Of a stretch of DNA of 36,837 nucleotides, positions 16,369 through 25,044 are shown piece after piece. The translations under genes were made by a program, and so were the position numbers. The stretch lies in contig NZ_JACVPM010000006.1 in NCBI RefSeq assembly GCF_018881905.1, positions 1 through 36,837 of the forward strand. Direction: 5' to 3'. The notes beneath the pieces were generated by a model that saw only the letters and a list, made by a program, of their open reading frames with translations, had not been told where the DNA came from and ran no database searches. The number at the start of each line of letters is the position of its first letter. Position 1 is the first letter of the stretch. This stretch comes from Polynucleobacter sp. MG-27-Goln-C1 (lineage in GTDB: Bacteria > Pseudomonadota > Gammaproteobacteria > Burkholderiales > Burkholderiaceae).

Positions 16369-19260
16369 TTAAACAGCTACAACCTTCTGCCGTTTCGGAT
16401 CATTAGTGCCGTAACCCATTACTGGGGCAGCCTGACCGCCTTTAGCAAGCTTGACGGCGCAGTACTTAAATTCCGGAATCTTGCCAAAAGGATCTAAGGC
16501 AGAGTTGGTGATTAAGTTGGCTGCAGCTTCATAGTAAGCAAATGGAATAAAGATCACACCACGTGGAGTGCCATCATCTCTACGGACATGGATACCTACT
16601 TCGCCACGACGTGATTGAACGGTGATGACATCGCCAGCAGAAACACCTAACTGAGTCATATCTTCACCATTCATCGACACAGTAGCCATCGGCTCAATCG
16701 CATCCAAGACGGTTGCACGGCGAGTCATACTGCCGGTGTGCCAATGCTCTAGCTGACGACCTGTAATCAGCACAAATGGATACTCCGCATCTGGACGCTC
16801 ATTCGCGGGAATAATATCGGCTGGCACTAATTTCACTCTGCCATCTTTTGTGTCGAACTTGTCATTAAACACGATTGGCCTACCTGGATCCTCAGCCGAT
16901 AAACATGGGTATGTCACGCTAGATTCTTTTTCTAATCGATCCCATGTAATACCGTTGATGGCTGCATGCATTGCTTGACGCATTTCGTCATAGACCGCTG
17001 CCACACCATCATCTGGACCTTGGTAGTTCCAGTTCAAGCCCATGCGATTCGCAATTTGCTGAATGATCCACAGATCAGGCTTGGCATCCCCGGGAGGATT
17101 AATCGCCTTCTTACCCATCTGCACCATACGGTCAGTATTGCTTGCAGTACCAACCTTCTCTGGCCATGCACTTGCCGGCAATACTACGTCTGCTAGAAGC
17201 GCAGTCTCAGTCATGAAAATATCTTGCACAACTAAGAGGTCTAAAGAGGCCAATGCGTGACGAGCATGATTCAAATCAGGATCGCTCATTGCAGGGTTCT
17301 CGCCCTCGACATACATACCGCGAATCTTGTCTGGATCACTATCCGGCGCAGTGATCTTATGCATGATCTCTACTACGGTGTAGCCAGGCTTCTTATCTAA
17401 TGGGGTATCCCAGAACTTCTCAAACCACGCATGTGCTTCTGGATTATCAACACGTTGGTAGTTCGGGAACATCATCGGGATCAAGCCGGCATCACTAGCA
17501 CCCTGCACGTTATTTTGTCCACGCAGTGGATGCAATCCAGAACCAGGCTTACCAATTTGGCCAGTAATACTGACTAAGGCAATTAAGCAACGGGCATTAT
17601 CAGTGCCGTGAACGTGTTGGCTAACACCCATACCCCACAAAATCATTGCTGACTTAGTAGTGGCAAACTCTCTCGCCACTTCACGCAGTGTCTCTGCTGG
17701 AATACCGCAGATTGGCGCCATTGCTTCGGGGCTATAGCCTTTAATGTTTTCTTTCAGCGCTTCGAAATTATTAGAGCGGTTCTGAATGAAGTCTTTATCA
17801 ACCAGACCCTCTTCAATGACTGTATAAATCATGGCATTGAGCATGGCAACGTCAGTATCTGGCTTGAACTGCATCGTGCGCCATGCATGCTTACTGATTT
17901 CTGTCGCACGTGGATCGCACAATACAATCTTAGCGCCCCGCTTAGCGGCGTTCTTAAACCAAGTAGCTGCTACGGGATGATTGGCAGTTGGATTAGATCC
18001 GATCAAGAAAATCATGCTCGAGTGCTCAACGTCATTCACTTGATTACTTACGGCACCAGAACCAACACCCTCTAACAGCGCAGCAACGGATGATGCATGG
18101 CAAAGACGTGTGCAATGGTCGACGTTATTGCTACCAAAACCCGTACGTACGAGTTTTTGGAATAAGTAAGCTTCTTCGTTACTACCCTTTGCCGAACCAA
18201 AACCAGCCAATACTTTATTGCCGTACTGATCTTTAAGCTTTTTGAGGCCACCGCCAGCAACTTCCAAAGCCTCTTCCCAAGTCGCTTCACGGAAGATGTC
18301 AGACCAATCTTGCTTGCCTTCTAGCAAGGCCTCATCTTTGGCAACGCCTGCCTTACGAATCAGTGGCTTAGTTAAACGCTGTGGGTTATGGATGTAGTCC
18401 ATACCAAAGCGGCCTTTAACGCAAAGGCGGTTGTGATTGGCTGGGCCATCACGACCTTCTACGCTAACAATCTTTTCATCTTTAACGTTGTAAGTGATTT
18501 GGCAACCGACGCCACAGAAAGGACATACTGAATCTACTTTGCGATCCACAGTTTGTGAACCAATTAAACCTTTAGGCATTAATGCGCCGGTTGGGCAAGC
18601 CTGAACGCACTCACCACAAGCAACGCAGGTACTGTCGCCCATCGGGTCATTCAGATCAAATACGATCTCACTATGAGCGCCACGCATTGCGTAGCCGATC
18701 ACATCATTGACCTGCTCTTCTCGACAAGCACGTACGCAACGATTACATTGAATACAGGCATCTAAGTTCACTGCCATCGCTGGATGAGAAATGTCATTAC
18801 TGACTTTGTCACGGCGTAATGCTTTGAGCTCTGGTCGAACTGTCACATCCATGCGTGCTGCCCAGGTGCTTAGTTCGCCATGTTGATTTTTTTGCTCTTC
18901 TTCCTTGCTATCTCCTACCCACTTAAAGCCCTCGTCCGGCATGTCTGATAACAACATCTCCAACACGAGCTTTTGACTCTTTAATGCACGTTCACTATTG
19001 GCTTTGACATCCATTCCTGGAGTAGCGCTGCGGCAGCAACTAGGCGCCAAGGTACGCTCGCCATTAATCTCTACTACGCAAGCGCGGCAATTACCATCAG
19101 CACGATAGCCATCTTTGAAACACAGATGCGGAATATCTATGCCGTGGCGTTTAGCGGCTTTGAGAATCGTCTCACCTTCGTAAGACACGATGGTTTGACC
19201 GTCTAGCTTGAACTCAACGGTTTGCAATTCAAGTTCTTTAGGATTTACTGGTGCGTTCAT
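16369..19260 (-). CDS. fdsA: NAD-dependent formate dehydrogenase, molybdopterin alpha subunit
   Basis: This 963-residue cytoplasmic subunit oxidises formate to CO2. The order of modules is: an N-terminal NuoG-like [2Fe-2S] domain (Cys47, 58, 61 and 75/76); ferredoxin-like [4Fe-4S] motifs CIQCNRCVRAC (169-179) and CVACGECVQAC (212-222); and the bis-MGD catalytic domain with cluster cysteines 246, 249, 253 and 280. Active-site Cys387-His388 lie in DHCTRLCHASS, a cysteine rather than selenocysteine enzyme. The C-terminal MGD-binding domain contains LITGRQLEHWHTGSMTRR. Electrons pass to the fused beta subunit encoded 37 nt upstream in the same operon. The intrinsic terminator at 16322-16350 closes the operon. 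Confidence 0.96.
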   Translation of the reverse strand: MNAPVNPKELELQTVEFKLDGQTIVSYEGETILKAAKRHGIDIPHLCFKDGYRADGNCRACVVEINGERTLAPSCCRSATPGMDVKANSERALKSQKLVLEMLLSDMPDEGFKWVGDSKEEEQKNQHGELSTWAARMDVTVRPELKALRRDKVSNDISHPAMAVNLDACIQCNRCVRACREEQVNDVIGYAMRGAHSEIVFDLNDPMGDSTCVACGECVQACPTGALMPKGLIGSQTVDRKVDSVCPFCGVGCQITYNVKDEKIVSVEGRDGPANHNRLCVKGRFGMDYIHNPQRLTKPLIRKAGVAKDEALLEGKQDWSDIFREATWEEALEVAGGGLKKLKDQYGNKVLAGFGSAKGSNEEAYLFQKLVRTGFGSNNVDHCTRLCHASSVAALLEGVGSGAVSNQVNDVEHSSMIFLIGSNPTANHPVAATWFKNAAKRGAKIVLCDPRATEISKHAWRTMQFKPDTDVAMLNAMIYTVIEEGLVDKDFIQNRSNNFEALKENIKGYSPEAMAPICGIPAETLREVAREFATTKSAMILWGMGVSQHVHGTDNARCLIALVSITGQIGKPGSGLHPLRGQNNVQGASDAGLIPMMFPNYQRVDNPEAHAWFEKFWDTPLDKKPGYTVVEIMHKITAPDSDPDKIRGMYVEGENPAMSDPDLNHARHALASLDLLVVQDIFMTETALLADVVLPASAWPEKVGTASNTDRMVQMGKKAINPPGDAKPDLWIIQQIANRMGLNWNYQGPDDGVAAVYDEMRQAMHAAINGITWDRLEKESSVTYPCLSAEDPGRPIVFNDKFDTKDGRVKLVPADIIPANERPDAEYPFVLITGRQLEHWHTGSMTRRATVLDAIEPMATVSMNGEDMTQLGVSAGDVITVQSRRGEVGIHVRRDDGTPRGVIFIPFAYYEAAANLITNSALDPFGKIPEFKYCAVKLAKGGQAAPVMGYGTNDPKRQKVVAV

Positions 19261-19297
19261 ATTTGTCTCGTTTTTCCCTTAGTTTTTCTGTTGCTGA

Positions 19298-21100
19298 TTA
19301 AGCAACCTCTTCCGGGAAATATTTAGCAATACAGCGAATGGGGTTTGGTGCAGCTTGACCTAGACCACAAATAGAAGCATCAACCATCACAGTTGCTAGA
19401 TCTTCTAAAGTGTCTTGATCCCAAGACTTAGACTGCATCAGCTTGGCGGCCTTGCTGGTACCAACACGACAGGGCGTACATTGTCCGCAACTCTCATGCT
19501 CAAAGAAGTGCATCACATTGAGCGCCATATCGCGCGCTTTGTCTTTATCGCCAAACACCATGACTGCAGCAGAACCAATGAAACATCCATAGGGCTGCAA
19601 TGTATCGAAGTCGAGTGGAATGTCATTCATCGTCGCTGGCAAGATGCCACCGGATGCGCCACCAGGTAGGTAGCCATAGAACTTGTGGCCGTCTTGCATA
19701 CCGCCACAGTACTCGTCTATTAATTCCTGAATAGTGATACCGGCTGGAGCCAATTTCACACCAGGATTCTTCACTCGGCCGCTAACGCTGTAGCTACGCA
19801 AGCCTTTGCGATCATGGCGACCAAAAGAGCTAAACCACTCTGGACCACGCTGAACAATATCGCGCACCCAGTACAGGGTTTCAAAGTTGTGCTCTAGCGT
19901 TGGACGACCAAACAATCCTACTTGAGCAATGTATGGAGGGCGCATGCGAGGCTCACCGCGCTTGCCTTCAATACTTTCAATCATGGCAGACTCTTCGCCG
20001 CAAATGTAAGCACCAGCACCACGACGCAACTCTATCAAAGGTAATTTAAATGGAGGATTTGCTTTGAGCTTAGCTAGCTCTACTTCGAGTAATTCACGGC
20101 AACCATGGTACTCATCGCGCAAGTAGATATAGCAAGCATCAATACCCACAACACTAGCTGCAATCAATAAACCTTCTAAGAAGCGATGTGGATCACGCTC
20201 CAAGTAAGTGCGATCTTTAAATGTACCTGGCTCACCTTCGTCAATGTTCACTGCCATCAACTTCGGCGCAACTTGATCTCTCACAATGCGCCACTTACGT
20301 CCTGCTGGGAAGCCTGCGCCACCTAGACCGCGAAGACCTGAGCTCTCCATAATCTTGACGATACTCTCGCCATCTTTTTTGCCTTCAAAAATTTCTTTAG
20401 CTAAGGCATAACCACCTTGTGCGCGATAAGACTCGTAACCTACATAGTCTGGAGACAGCGCTTGATTTTCACCTTGAGGAGATACACCCTTTTCAGCCAA
20501 GGCTGCAGGATCAAAATTGGCACTGTCCTTAGCCATGGGCTGAGTAGTCAAATTATTTTTGACAGCAGCACTCACCTTGTCGGTAGTCGCAAACAGTACT
20601 GGGTACTGATGTACCACTGCTACTGGAGCTTGCTCACAACGGCCTACGCAGGGTGCGGCCACAACTTTGACATTGGGGTTGCCCAAAATTGCTGGCAACT
20701 TTGCCAAGAGGTTTTGCGCGCCCGCTAATTCACAAGCAATACCATCGCATACGCGCACAGTGATATCAGCAACAGGATCATTGCCACGCACCACTTCAAA
20801 GTGATGATAGAAAGTAGCAACTTCATAGACTTCAGCCATCGGCAAATTCATTTCTTTTGCGAGGGCAACTAAATGACGATCATGCAAAGCACGGTATTCA
20901 TCATTGAGCTTGTGTAAATTTTCAATCAGCAAATCACGGCGATGCGGGGCGGCGCCGATTAACTGGCGAACTTCTGCCAACGACACATCATCTGCTTGAC
21001 GCCCTTTGAGCTTGCTCTTGCGACGAATGGTTTCCCTTAAATCATCCGCAGTTGCCACAGCAACGGCCTTGATCTCTCCAGAGGGTTTTGGGTGATTCAT
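19298..21100 (-). CDS. Fused FdsG-FdsB (NuoE-NuoF-like) diaphorase subunit of formate dehydrogenase
   Basis: This 600-residue subunit passes electrons from FdsA to NAD+. Residues ~15-185 are a NuoE/FdsG thioredoxin-like domain with [2Fe-2S] ligands Cys118, Cys123, Cys151 and Cys155. Residues ~220-600 are NuoF/FdsB, with the FMN/NADH Gly-rich loop GLGGAGFPAGRKW (258-270), GAYICGEESAMIESIEGKRG and [4Fe-4S] ligands Cys538, Cys541, Cys544 and Cys578. In Cupriavidus and Rhodobacter these are separate fdsG and fdsB genes, whereas a fused beta subunit is known from Methylorubrum FDH1. The accessory genes fdsC and fdsD are not in the window. The upstream 200 bp contain a palindrome at 21217-21240. 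Confidence 0.95.
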   Translation of the reverse strand: MNHPKPSGEIKAVAVATADDLRETIRRKSKLKGRQADDVSLAEVRQLIGAAPHRRDLLIENLHKLNDEYRALHDRHLVALAKEMNLPMAEVYEVATFYHHFEVVRGNDPVADITVRVCDGIACELAGAQNLLAKLPAILGNPNVKVVAAPCVGRCEQAPVAVVHQYPVLFATTDKVSAAVKNNLTTQPMAKDSANFDPAALAEKGVSPQGENQALSPDYVGYESYRAQGGYALAKEIFEGKKDGESIVKIMESSGLRGLGGAGFPAGRKWRIVRDQVAPKLMAVNIDEGEPGTFKDRTYLERDPHRFLEGLLIAASVVGIDACYIYLRDEYHGCRELLEVELAKLKANPPFKLPLIELRRGAGAYICGEESAMIESIEGKRGEPRMRPPYIAQVGLFGRPTLEHNFETLYWVRDIVQRGPEWFSSFGRHDRKGLRSYSVSGRVKNPGVKLAPAGITIQELIDEYCGGMQDGHKFYGYLPGGASGGILPATMNDIPLDFDTLQPYGCFIGSAAVMVFGDKDKARDMALNVMHFFEHESCGQCTPCRVGTSKAAKLMQSKSWDQDTLEDLATVMVDASICGLGQAAPNPIRCIAKYFPEEVA

Positions 21101-21216
21101 AGTGTTTGTCTCTAATTTCTAGTCGCAATAATGATGCTGTTTTTGTGTACTTAAATCCCTGCTTAAGAACGTCCGAACAAACGAGAATCGATTTGTCTCG
21201 CTATATATAGGAAATT

Positions 21217-21240
21217 CCCAAAATCACAATCGATTTTGGG
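21217..21240. promoter_or_regulatory. Perfect 9-bp inverted repeat between the formate dehydrogenase genes and a lipoprotein gene
   Basis: CCCAAAATC (21217-21225) and GATTTTGGG (21232-21240) form a perfect inverted repeat with a 6-nt centre. On the minus strand it is followed by a TATATATAG box at 21202-21210, about 100 nt upstream of the fused fds gene, so it could be an operator for that operon. Neither side ends in a strong T tract, which argues against a terminator for the lipoprotein gene, though that remains the alternative. Confidence 0.4.
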
Positions 21241-21301
21241 TTATTTCTGCACTCAAGTCCTTGACGGAGCTCAAGTGAATTTATTAAGGGTAAACCCTAA
21301 A

Positions 21302-21526
21302 TTAGATTACAGATGGGGATGGCTTGTCGCCAGGAGGGAGGGAGTAATCCAACTTACGCTCATACACACGCGCCTTAAAGCAGTCGTTATAGCCCTTACT
21401 ACCAATTTGCCAACCAATGGAAGTGCAATCATCCTGGGCTGCTGACTCTATGGAGCCACATCCAGTCAGGCTAATGGCAGCAATCGGTACAAGAATGACA
21501 AGGGAGCGAAATGTAGTTGAATTCAT
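21302..21526 (-). CDS. Small putative lipoprotein
   Basis: This 74-residue product is of unknown family. The N-terminus is a type II signal peptide with lipobox LTGC (about residues 20-23), so the mature lipoprotein would be ~52 residues, attached through the Cys in GCGSIES. The mature part has two further cysteines (DDCTSIGW, YNDCFKARVYERKLDY), which could pair. It lies 17 nt downstream of the YciI-like gene on the same strand. No strong ribosome site is visible. Confidence 0.65.
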   Translation of the reverse strand: MNSTTFRSLVILVPIAAISLTGCGSIESAAQDDCTSIGWQIGSKGYNDCFKARVYERKLDYSLPPGDKPSPSVI

Positions 21527-21543
21527 ACCTGAAGTCTACTTGA

Positions 21544-21849
21544 TTACTTGGCGGGTGGAAACCCAACCTGCTGTTGCCAGCTATTGTTAAACACATGAAT
21601 GACCGGCTTCTCATAGACGCCTGCCTTAGTGAATGGCTCATCTGCTAACCAAGCCTCAACATCCGCCTTGCTTGGGAAATCCATCACCAACAAGCTACCC
21701 ACCGTTGTCTTGCCATCTTCCGATGTCAGAGGGCCAGCAAAAGCCATCTTATCCGCGAGCTTACCCAAATAGGCGCGATGCTCTGGTCGTACTTGAATGC
21801 GTAGTTCTGCAGTACCGGGACGGTCCATTAAAAGGATTGCAAAGATCAT
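21544..21849 (-). CDS. YciI family protein
   Basis: This 101-residue protein has the dimeric alpha/beta-barrel (ferredoxin-like) fold of the YciI family: MIFAILLMDRPGTAELRIQV, RPEHRAYLGKLADKMAFAGPL, GSLLVMDFPSKADVEAWLADEPFTKAGVYEKPVIHVFNN. YciI proteins are small cytoplasmic proteins, some of them enzymes, with a conserved His/Asp site; the substrate here is unknown. I chose ATG 21849 because AGGAGAGA (about 21851-21858) lies just upstream and the family begins here. A longer frame from 21927 would run through the phasin terminator. Confidence 0.88.
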   Translation of the reverse strand: MIFAILLMDRPGTAELRIQVRPEHRAYLGKLADKMAFAGPLTSEDGKTTVGSLLVMDFPSKADVEAWLADEPFTKAGVYEKPVIHVFNNSWQQQVGFPPAK

Positions 21850-21900
21850 GTTCTCTCCTAGCTGACTCTTAAACATCCATCTTACGACAAGCAGGCAAAG

Positions 21901-21922
21901 AAAAACCGCCCGAAGGCGGTTT
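21901..21922 (-). terminator. Intrinsic terminator of the phasin gene
   Basis: On the minus strand, AAACCGCC-TTCG-GGCGGTTT is followed by a T-rich tract (TTTTTCTTT). It starts 24 nt past the phasin stop codon. Confidence 0.92.
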
Positions 21923-21946
21923 GTCATGCAAAGCTTTTAAAACGAA

Positions 21947-22519
21947 TTAAGCAGCTTTACGGCTTTTTGCAGCTGGCTTAGCTACAGCGTATTGGCCTTG
22001 AATGTTAGCCAATGCAGCGTCCATGCTTTTCTCAAAGTTTGCGAAAGCGTCAGTTGCTGAAGCGCGAACTTGGTCAAACTGTTGGAGTGAAGTTTCGAAT
22101 GCAGTTTTGAATGCAGATACAAATGCCTCAGAACCAGCAGGAGCTGTCTTAGTAGCTTCTTTAACAAACTTAACCATATCAGCACGTGCGTCATCAATAG
22201 AAGCCTCAACTACTTGAGCAACTTCTTTGTTACCGTTACGTACAACTTTGTTTACTTTAGCTTGGTAAGCAGCAGCGTACTTAGCGGCTTCTTGAGCCGT
22301 TTCTGGCTGAGCCAATTTTGCTAATTGTTGTGCATCTTTAATTGCCAACAATTGTGCGCTTGTATCTTGAGCAGCAACTAAAGCATCTTTAGCAGCAGCT
22401 TGGTTGATTTCAGCTAATTCTTTTGCACTTTCAACAGCTACTTGAGCCAAGTACTTAGCGTTTTCAACGGCTTTAGTTTGAGCTTGTGAGAGTTGGTCGT
22501 TTAATTGATTCTGGAACAT
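21947..22519 (-). CDS. Phasin family protein (polyhydroxyalkanoate granule-associated)
   Basis: This 190-residue, almost entirely helical, Ala/Gln/Lys-rich protein has the phasin pattern: FQNQLNDQLSQAQTKAVENAKYLAQVAVESAKELAEINQAA, then heptad-like helices through ~170, then a short basic Ala-rich tail (AKPAAKSRKAA). Phasins coat PHA granules and control their number and size. The gene is monocistronic, with a near-consensus promoter (22567-22595) and an intrinsic terminator, consistent with high expression. AGGA 8 nt before the ATG is the ribosome site. Acetyl-CoA synthetase nearby would feed the same carbon-storage metabolism, but the two genes are separated by a tRNA. Confidence 0.93.
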   Translation of the reverse strand: MFQNQLNDQLSQAQTKAVENAKYLAQVAVESAKELAEINQAAAKDALVAAQDTSAQLLAIKDAQQLAKLAQPETAQEAAKYAAAYQAKVNKVVRNGNKEVAQVVEASIDDARADMVKFVKEATKTAPAGSEAFVSAFKTAFETSLQQFDQVRASATDAFANFEKSMDAALANIQGQYAVAKPAAKSRKAA

Positions 22520-22566
22520 GGTGTTTTCCTAACTTTTTAAATTGATAAAATTTATTGCGATGCACC

Positions 22567-22595
22567 ATTGTAAAAAGTTTTTTATTGCACTGCAA
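22567..22595 (-). promoter_or_regulatory. Near-consensus sigma-70 promoter of the phasin gene
   Basis: On the minus strand, TTGCAG (22595-22590) and TACAAT (22572-22567) have an exact 17-nt spacer, 47 nt upstream of the phasin ATG. Confidence 0.7.
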
Positions 22596-22724
22596 GAATT
22601 ATTTGCGGCAATGCAACAAAAAGATCAAAAACCCTCTTTTTTGATTAAAAACAGGGGGTTGAGGGGCTAAATAATTTCGTGACCAGGGCTGATTTAGGGG
22701 AAAAATCAGGCACAAACAATGAAA

Positions 22725-22744
22725 AAACCACCCGAAGGTGGTTT
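22725..22744 (-). terminator. Intrinsic terminator of tRNA-Ser
   Basis: On the minus strand, AAACCACC-TTCG-GGTGGTTT is followed by TTT. It lies 8 nt past the CCA end of the tRNA and has the same TTCG loop design as the phasin terminator. Confidence 0.9.
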
Positions 22745-22752
22745 CAAACTAC

Positions 22753-22843
22753 TGGCGGAAGAGGCGGGATTCGAACCCGCGGTAGGCTATTAACCTACGC
22801 ACGCTTTCCAGGCGTGTGACTTAAACCGCTCATCCACCCTTCC
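22753..22843 (-). tRNA. tRNA-Ser (anticodon GGA)
   Basis: This is a class II tRNA of 91 nt with encoded CCA. The acceptor stem is GGAAGGG / CTCTTCC with discriminator G. The anticodon loop CTGGAAA gives GGA (22809-22807), reading UCC and UCU. The long variable arm (TAGGTTAATAGCCTA) is typical of serine tRNAs, and the T arm is GCGGG-TTCGAAT-CCCGC. Confidence 0.97.
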
Positions 22844-22855
22844 GTACAGCCATTG

Positions 22856-22861
22856 ATTATA
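22856..22861 (-). promoter_or_regulatory. -10 element of the tRNA-Ser promoter
   Basis: A perfect TATAAT on the minus strand lies 12 nt before the mature tRNA 5' end. The matching -35 is poor (AAGGCA at 17-nt spacing). Confidence 0.5.
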
Positions 22862-22903
22862 CGTTTGCCGGAAGGGTTTGCCTTTAAAAGCGTTCTTAGC
22901 AAC

Positions 22904-24877
22904 TTATACGGACTCTTTGAGCTGCTCCAAAATCGCTGGATTCTCTAGGGTTGAAGTGTCTTGGGTAACCTCCTCGCCTTTCGCAATCACGCGCAGCAAG
23001 CGGCGCATGATCTTGCCAGAACGGGTCTTAGGTAAGTTGTCACCAAAGCGTACATCCTTCGGCTTAGCGATTGGGCCAATCTCCTTGCCAACCCAATTAC
23101 GTAGCTCAGTCGCAAGCTTTTTAGCCTCATCACCTGTTGGGCGACCACCTTTGAGAACCACGAATACACAAATAGCTTCACCAGTCAGCTCATCCGGGCG
23201 ACCAACCACTGCAGCTTCAGCAACCAATGGATTGGCTACCAAGCAAGACTCGATTTCCATCGTACCCATGCGGTGACCGGAGACGTTCAATACGTCATCG
23301 ATACGACCAGTGATAGTGAAGTAGCCAGTTTCTTTATTACGGATTGCACCGTCACCAGCTAGATACAAAGTACCGCCCAACTCTTCTGGGAAGTAAGACT
23401 TTACGAAACGATCAGGATCATTCCAAATCGTACGAATCATGGAAGGCCATGGACGCTTTACAACCAAGATGCCGCCCTGACCATTAGGTACATCTGCACC
23501 CGCTTCATCCACAATCGCCGCCTGAATACCTGGCAATGGCAATGTGCATGAACCTGGAATCATTGGTGTTGCACCTGGCAACGGTGAAATCATGTGACCA
23601 CCAGTTTCGGTTTGCCAGAAAGTATCTGCGATTGGGCAACGTGAACCACCGACATTCTCGTAGTACCACATCCACGCTTCTGGATTAATTGGTTCACCTA
23701 CAGAACCTAAGAGGCGCAATGAAGATAAGTCATAGCTCTTTGGATGCACTGCTTGATCATTACTAGATGCCTTGATCAATGAACGAATCGCTGTTGGAGC
23801 TGTGTAGAAAATCGTTGCCTTGTGTTTCTGAATCATGTCCCAGAAACGACCAGCATTTGGATAAGTTGGCACACCTTCAAACACAATCTCAGTAGCACCC
23901 ACTGCGAGTGGGCCGTAAGTAATATAGGAGTGGCCTGTTACCCAACCGATGTCAGCCGTACACCAGAAGACATCATTTGGCTTGATATCAAATGTCCATT
24001 TCATTGTGAGAATTGCCCACAAGAGGTAACCACCAGTAGAGTGTTGGACGCCCTTAGGCTTGCCTGTTGAGCCGGATGTGTACAGAATAAATAATGGGTG
24101 CTCAGCGCTTACCCACTCTGGCTCGCAAGTAGTAGCTTCATTCGCTACGATTTCTTGCATCCAAACATCGCGACCAGCTGTCATGGTGACGTCAGTGCCT
24201 GTACGCTTGCTTACGATGACATGCTTTACATTCGCGCATTCGCCAGTTGAGAGAGCTTCATCGCAAATTGCCTTCAAAGGCAAAGATTTGCCGCCGCGGA
24301 ATTGGCCATCAGCAGTAATTACTGCAACAGCACCCACGTCAACGATACGATCACGAAGAGCTTGTGCAGAGAACCCACCAAACACAACAGAATGGATTGC
24401 GCCGATACGGGCGCATGCTTGCATTGCAACGATGCCGTCAATCGTCATCGCCATGTAAATAATGACGCGATCGCCTGACTTGAGACCCATCTTGCGAAGT
24501 GCATTTGCCATCTTGCAAACGCGCTCAAGCATTTCTTGGTAAGTTACATTGGTAACAGTACCGTCATCTGCTTCAAAAATAATCGCAGTCTTTTTACCAA
24601 GACCGTTTTCAACTTGGCGATCTAAGCAGTTGTATGAAGCATTGGTTGTGCCATCTTCAAACCATTTGTAGAAAGGCGCTTTGGATTCATCTAGAACTTT
24701 AGTGAAAGGCTTTTTCCAGAAGATGTTTTCTTTTGCAAGACGACCCCAAAAACCGTCATAATCTTTTTCAGCTTCAGCACAAAGCTTGTTGTAAGCTTCC
24801 ATTCCAGGAATGGCAGCAGCTTTAACAAAGTCTGCTGGTGGGTTAAATACGCGGTTTTCTTGCATCAATGGTTCCAT
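22904..24877 (-). CDS. acs: Acetyl-CoA synthetase (AMP-forming)
   Basis: This 657-residue enzyme activates acetate to acetyl-CoA through acetyl-AMP. It has the ANL-superfamily motifs [20 protein letters not shown] (P-loop-like AMP-binding), [76 protein letters not shown] and the C-terminal [11 protein letters not shown]. In the last of these, Lys622 is the residue acetylated by Pat-type enzymes and reversed by sirtuins in the family. Either Met1 or Met5 may be the start ([14 protein letters not shown]). The gene is monocistronic; the tRNA-Ser gene follows on the same strand. It is divergent from fumarase across 167 bp. Confidence 0.97.
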   Translation of the reverse strand: MEPLMQENRVFNPPADFVKAAAIPGMEAYNKLCAEAEKDYDGFWGRLAKENIFWKKPFTKVLDESKAPFYKWFEDGTTNASYNCLDRQVENGLGKKTAIIFEADDGTVTNVTYQEMLERVCKMANALRKMGLKSGDRVIIYMAMTIDGIVAMQACARIGAIHSVVFGGFSAQALRDRIVDVGAVAVITADGQFRGGKSLPLKAICDEALSTGECANVKHVIVSKRTGTDVTMTAGRDVWMQEIVANEATTCEPEWVSAEHPLFILYTSGSTGKPKGVQHSTGGYLLWAILTMKWTFDIKPNDVFWCTADIGWVTGHSYITYGPLAVGATEIVFEGVPTYPNAGRFWDMIQKHKATIFYTAPTAIRSLIKASSNDQAVHPKSYDLSSLRLLGSVGEPINPEAWMWYYENVGGSRCPIADTFWQTETGGHMISPLPGATPMIPGSCTLPLPGIQAAIVDEAGADVPNGQGGILVVKRPWPSMIRTIWNDPDRFVKSYFPEELGGTLYLAGDGAIRNKETGYFTITGRIDDVLNVSGHRMGTMEIESCLVANPLVAEAAVVGRPDELTGEAICVFVVLKGGRPTGDEAKKLATELRNWVGKEIGPIAKPKDVRFGDNLPKTRSGKIMRRLLRVIAKGEEVTQDTSTLENPAILEQLKESV

Positions 24878-25044
24878 GCTTCACAGCCCTTCTATTCAAT
24901 AATCAGTCGTCTTTTTCCGCAAAAACAGCGCAGAGTTAGGGAAACGCATCCCCAAGAGCTAATAAGATAAGTGAAAACACGCTAGATTTGCTCTATGGCA
25001 AACCCTTAAAATAGAACAAACCTTACATAATCAAGCCTAAAACC

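Noticed and set aside
21850..21927. An N-terminal extension of the YciI-like gene
   Set aside because: It would cross the phasin terminator hairpin, and the ATG at 21849 has a good Shine-Dalgarno and matches the family start.
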